A program made the translations under genes and the position numbers. Of a stretch of 64,000 bases of DNA, positions 60,270-64,000 are shown in pieces. The DNA is from Micropterix aruncella (Eukaryota; Arthropoda; Insecta; Lepidoptera; Micropterigidae), in the NCBI GenBank assembly GCA_944548615.1, contig OX155974.1:1860001-1924000 (forward strand), given 5' to 3'. Numbering within the stretch: the first letter of the stretch is position 1; each line of letters starts with the position of its first letter. Below the pieces are notes generated by a model. The model searched no databases, was not told where the DNA came from, and saw only the letters and a program-made list of their open reading frames with translations.

Positions 60270-60941
60270 GGGAGTTAATCGGCCCTTGCTGAGTTGGCCA
60301 CGAAGACCCATTCTGTTCAGGGTTGGTCATACTCACGGGTCAACACCTATCCGACGGCCTCCACGCATGAAGTGCGAGCCTGGGTAGGACTCTGGCCTTG
60401 GTCAGTTTCCCCTAGGAATCAAACTTCTGGCGCTCCTAGACGGTCTGCGCACTGTGCGACGTGAGCCAATCGATTGTGCAGTCTGACTAACAGTTGGGGG
60501 AGTCTGAAAGCAGTACTGTTTCCTATAGAGCGGGGGTGGTTGCGTACATTACGGCGAGACTACTCTTGAAATGACAATCGGCCATCCGATCCTGGGTGAA
60601 CAGAGCCGAGCAAAGGACGCTGTGGGTGATAGATTCGGTATACACCGTTTCACCGCTTCGTAAGGGAGAGGACCGCGCAAGCGACCTCGAACTCGTAACC
60701 AATCGAGAGACCGGAGTAATCTGGTCACAACTGGAAGTAAGGGCGTGAGTGTCGGCCCACCAGGTAACATTCCTGGCTACCTCGCGGTTAAGGCGTTGGC
60801 CTCTTACGGGCTTGTGACGTAGCTAGATAGTGGACTGTTTTTGTCCTCAAGTCTTCTACGCTCACTCCAGGGAGATAGAACGAACAATCGTTAAAACTTC
60901 CTGTGGTGACGGGCTCGCCCGTTGTAGTCGACAACCCTTGT
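60270..60941 (+). mobile_element. SR670, full-length, flanked by ~50-bp direct repeats
   Basis: It starts GGGAGTTAATCGGCCCTTGC and ends GACGGGCTCGCCCGTTGTAG then TCGACAACCCT. The flanks 60218-60269 and 60942-60989 are the same ~50-bp sequence, differing by a 4-bp GGAT present only on the left. Confidence 0.88.
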
Positions 60942-60989
60942 TGATATTTCATTTCGGATATCCCCTGAATACCCACTGTGATGAACTTA

Positions 60990-61935
60990 CCCATACACGT
61001 TCCATTCTACGTCGCGTTAGGAATATTGATTAATTTAGTTTTTACTCTTTCGTTTTTTTTAATGTGAGGTTATTTAATAGATGTTTCGTTCTATTCATGC
61101 ATTTATTTTCTTTTTAATATTTTGTGGATTTGGTATTTCTATTTAGGATATTTTTAATCTAATTTAAAAAAAAATAATATTTACACAATGTTAGATTATT
61201 TGTTTCCTGACATTTGATTGTTAATGTAGTTTTATTTTTTTCCATTTTATTCTGACTTTTTACAGATATAACTTTTCATAATCATAAAATTATTTTTTCC
61301 AGTAAATTATATATATTTTGTAAATAATGGTAGATTATGAGTAATATCATTTACAGTTCTTGCTGAGATTTACAGTTCTTTTTGGTGCGATATTTCAAAT
61401 AGTAAATATGTACCATTTAAAAAAATATGTATATCATATAAGTTATTAGAATAAATAGATAATATAATAATTGTAAGTTCTCTATCCTTGTAGGGTTTTT
61501 TGAATTAAAATTAATGTTGAACTTTGAACTTTATGTAACGATTTATGTAATAATCCGATATCGGGTAGTATGAATATAATATCCGTTTAGGGTAGTATGA
61601 ATATAAAATTATGTTATAACAAGTTTACTATACATTTTTTAAAATAAATATAATATTATCTCTATGGCGTCTTATATTTGTAATGTAGTTCATCAGAGCA
61701 GGATCTGAGTTCGGCAACAGCTTGTTCAGGAGTGAGGTCTCTTTGCGATTGACTCAGCATCTCACAGCCGACTTTGAACTTGTAATGGCCCTTAAGTACC
61801 ATTACATGCGATCAACAAATGCATCGATTTCCAGTGAAATACACTGACACAATTCAGCTATTATTTTGACTCGTGCAGCGATGAATCAGCAGGATGAAAC
61901 AATACTTTTACTCGGAATATTTCGAATTGCATCAT
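60990..61935. other. AT-rich, no gene recognised
   Basis: Long AT-rich stretch. Two short direct repeats (GGGTAGTATGAATATAA at about 61563 and 61590). No transposon ends recognised. Confidence 0.45.
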
Positions 61936-61939
61936 GTTA

Positions 61940-62385
61940 ATCCATAACTGTTCCATGGGAATCAAATACCCCAAAAGACCACGAGTACAAATTAAATAAA
62001 TACCATGATCTTGCAAATGCCGTAACCCGGAACGGCTTCACTGTTCACCTTCACGCGGTGGAAGTTGGCGCTCGTGGCCTGCCAGCTAAATCTCTATTTC
62101 ACCTCTTTAAAGATCTTGGCCTTTCCAGAAAAATAATCAACTCTTTCTTAGAAAAATTATCTAAAACTGCGATTTGCGCATCTCAAATTCTATGGCTTCG
62201 AAGGGGGAGTGAATGGGTGGTAAGGTGGACGCTCACATGTGGCAAGACAGCTGTCCTAAACCTACCACAGCCGGTTCGTAAGTCCGGAATCCACTGCTCA
62301 CCCCCCAGAAGTGTAAAAAAATAGTATTATGATGGGCCCGACTCCGGTCGGTGAATTCCATGGCAGCTCCGTTTGTATTTATATA
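61940..62385 (+). mobile_element. LINE-B copy, 5'-truncated
   Basis: It begins within TAACTGTTCCATGGGAATCA. It then encodes EVGARGLPAKSLFHLFKDLG and LSRKIINSFLEKLSKTAICA, and a 3' UTR ending GCAGCTCCGTTTGTATTTA. The RPD motif is not included. Confidence 0.75.
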
Positions 62386-62790
62386 TCCTGGCCTATATAA
62401 ACCGGCGAAAAAGCAACCAAAGTACCATTTCCCGAGCGATCACCTTCCCCCGAGGTTGCGACGGCATACCCGGCACTCTCTCTCACGAGCTAGGTCAACG
62501 GGTCCGGCTCCTTGGTTTCCTTTCCTTACCTTTCGTGTCCTCGTGACTGGGAAAGAGATCCATATCCAATATTCCCATATAACCTCCGTCGCGCAACCCT
62601 CGCGTCTCGATAAACCTATTCGGCAAGCGTTATAACTGGCAAATATCAAACTTTCAATCAATAAATACCTTCTACTTCACTCAAAACCGCCTTTCAATAC
62701 GGAGATAAATCGTAAGTTGATACCACCACCTCACACTGCACAACTCGGAGTCTAGTGAGGGGTGGTCCCTCACAAACTTTTTACAAGCTT
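62386..62790 (+). repeat. Possible LTR-like repeat
   Basis: CCTATATAAACCGG near 62392 looks like a TATA box. The part from 62620 to 62785 resembles 6965-7135 and ends GGAGTCTAGTGAGGGGTGGT then CCCTCACA. No internal retroelement genes or boundaries are visible. Confidence 0.25.
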
Positions 62791-62950
62791 TTATTTACCT
62801 TCCAATGTTTGTCACTATGTTAGTTTGTAGTTCAAATCTTGCATGCAAAAATAGAAGCACTTCCTCTTATGACGTTATACTGAAATTCCACGCATTGGTT
62901 TAGTTCCGATGACAATGCATTTTTATGGTAAGCTCGACCTGATTCTGCAA

Positions 62951-63484
62951 CTAGGCTTGTCGACTACAGCGGGCGAGCCCGTCACTTCAGGAAGTTTTAA
63001 CGATTAGTCGTTCTATCTCCCTGGAGTGAGCGCAGAAGACTTGAGGACAAAACAGTCCACCATCTAGCTACGTCATAGGCCCGTAAGAGGCCAACGCCTT
63101 AACCGCGAGATAGCCAGGAGTGTTACCCGGTGGGCCTACACTCACCCCCTTAGTGAAACGGTGTTTACCGAATCTATCGCGGACCACAGCATCCTTTGCC
63201 TGGCTGTTCACCCAGGATCGGGTGGCCGATGGTCGTTTCGAGAGCAGTCGCCGTAAGGTCCGCAACTACCCCCGCTCTATAGGAAACAGTACTGCTTCCA
63301 GACTACCCCGACTGTTAGTCAGAGTGCACAGTCGATTGGCTTACGCCGCACGGTGCGCAGACCGTCCAGGAGCGCCAGAAGGTTGATTCCCAGGGGAAAC
63401 TAACCGTAAGGCTAGAGTCCTACCCAGGCTGGCACTTCATGCGTGGAGGCCGTCGGATAGGTGTTGACATGTGAGTGTGACCAA
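62951..63484 (-). mobile_element. SR670 with internal deletion, cut by a retroelement end
   Basis: Stem-loop end at the left (GGCTTGTCGACTACAGCGGG). About 110 bp are missing near 63150. At 63484 (GAGTGTGACCAAC) the match stops and the ORF1-only element's 3' end begins in minus orientation. The rest of SR670's 5' end is not seen beyond it. Confidence 0.8.
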
Positions 63485-63800
63485 CTATTGCGGCCACTTG
63501 CCACAATATTGCGATGCCACTGGCACGGAACCGATCAGTGGTCGTTGGGAACCCAGGACTGTAAATAGAGGTCCCCCAACTCGATCGCCGCTCGCCCTAT
63601 TACGGGCAGCCAGGTCACCGCGGCGAGCCTCGATAGCCTCAGTTTGCACTTTTACCACCGTTTAACTCTCCCTTTCCTAGCACCAATAAAACGCACTTTT
63701 CACTGTTGAAATAACCAGTGTATTCACAACTTATTCTAGACTTTAAACAAAAGTAAAACATGAAATTAGACTAACAAATAAAAACATGAAATTATCCTAT
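63485..63800 (-). mobile_element. 3' end of the ORF1-only retroelement, second copy
   Basis: Read on minus, the segment matches 51593-51880 and terminates GGCAAGTGGCCGCAATA exactly at the SR670 junction. It is 5'-truncated, as expected of a LINE-type insertion. A segment near 63765 is locally duplicated (AACATGAAATTA). Confidence 0.8.
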
Positions 63801-64000
63801 TGAATTGCTCCCCGCCCGGTGGCTATATTTCTTCTTCTTCTTCTTTTTTCTTTTTGGCAATCCACCCAATGAGGGTGATTTCTGCCAGGTGGTTATTATT
63901 TTTTTTTAATTTGGGAACTTTATTTTTAGTAGGACAGCACTGAAACAAACAGACACAAAACATACAACAAAGGAAACAGTAGGGACTAGTATATTATGGA
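63801..64000 (-). repeat. Possible LINE tail with (GAA)n
   Basis: (TTC)n near 63830-63845 preceded on minus by AGGGTGATTTCTGCC-type sequence could be the 3' end of an RTE-like LINE. Too short to assign. Confidence 0.3.

Overview
The window looks like nuclear DNA of an insect (or close arthropod relative). The evidence is an insect-type KDM4 histone demethylase with introns, a first exon resembling Mediator subunit MED28, C2H2 zinc-finger genes, scattered CCTAA (TTAGG-type) tracts, and a dense mix of insect-type transposons: mariner, pogo, piggyBac, hAT, Harbinger, Helitron, Penelope-like, CR1/Jockey-like and RNase-H LINEs. I cannot name the species. Host coding sequence is a small minority; most of the 64 kb is transposon debris, often nested.

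Host genes. KDM4 lies on the minus strand. A large exon (27701..25907) holds JmjN and JmjC with all metal, 2-oxoglutarate and zinc ligands intact. It ends in a GTAAGT donor in phase 1. The ORF at 2737..1782 starts after a good acceptor in the complementary phase and is probably the terminal exon, giving a 23-kb intron packed with mobile elements. A 60-bp exon at 31214..31155 (minus) resembles the start of MED28; its other exons were not found. Two related C2H2 zinc-finger genes lie at 45854..45270 (minus) and 57793..58656 (plus). The second is followed by two decayed copies of its 3' end.

Family labels used here (mine, not database names). LINE-A: CR1/L2-like reverse transcriptase element with an (AAT)n tail, best copy 20093-22116. 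LINE-B: element whose C-terminal domain carries RPD and ELTVPWE motifs, best ORF 15668..14793. LINE-C: RNase-H LINE with a (TAAC)n tail, 35169-36053. SR670: a non-coding retroposon of about 670 bp, the commonest repeat here (about 15 copies). MITE-P1 and MITE-P2: TTAA-flanked piggyBac-type MITEs.

Layout. 0-1.6 kb: P1 MITEs and LINE-B. 1.8-2.7 kb: putative KDM4 last exon. 2.7-25.9 kb: the intron, holding a broken piggyBac gene, P1 inside P2, LINEs, a Helitron, SR670, a Penelope fragment, a mariner broken by two retroposons, a 3.2-kb pogo element with intact 25-bp inverted repeats, LINE-A, and a retroposed ORF1 with a poly(A) tail. 25.9-31.2 kb: KDM4 main exon, a Harbinger MITE just upstream, SR670, a possible Tc1-like MITE, and the MED28-like exon. 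31.5-45.2 kb: SR670 copies, LINE-C, and a Helitron carrying a Penelope-like element with RT and GIY-YIG domains. 45.3-47.1 kb: zinc-finger gene and a 9-bp minisatellite. 47.4-52.3 kb: a Harbinger shell containing a GC-rich retroelement that has only a gag-like ORF. 52.5-57 kb: LINE-C, nested SR670 copies and a 2.0-kb hAT element. 57.2-59.4 kb: second zinc-finger locus. 59.7-64 kb: SR670, LINE-B and a second copy of the GC-rich element's 3' end.

Most element boundaries rest on target-site duplications or terminal repeats read directly from the sequence. Family names rest on motif recognition and have not been checked against a database.
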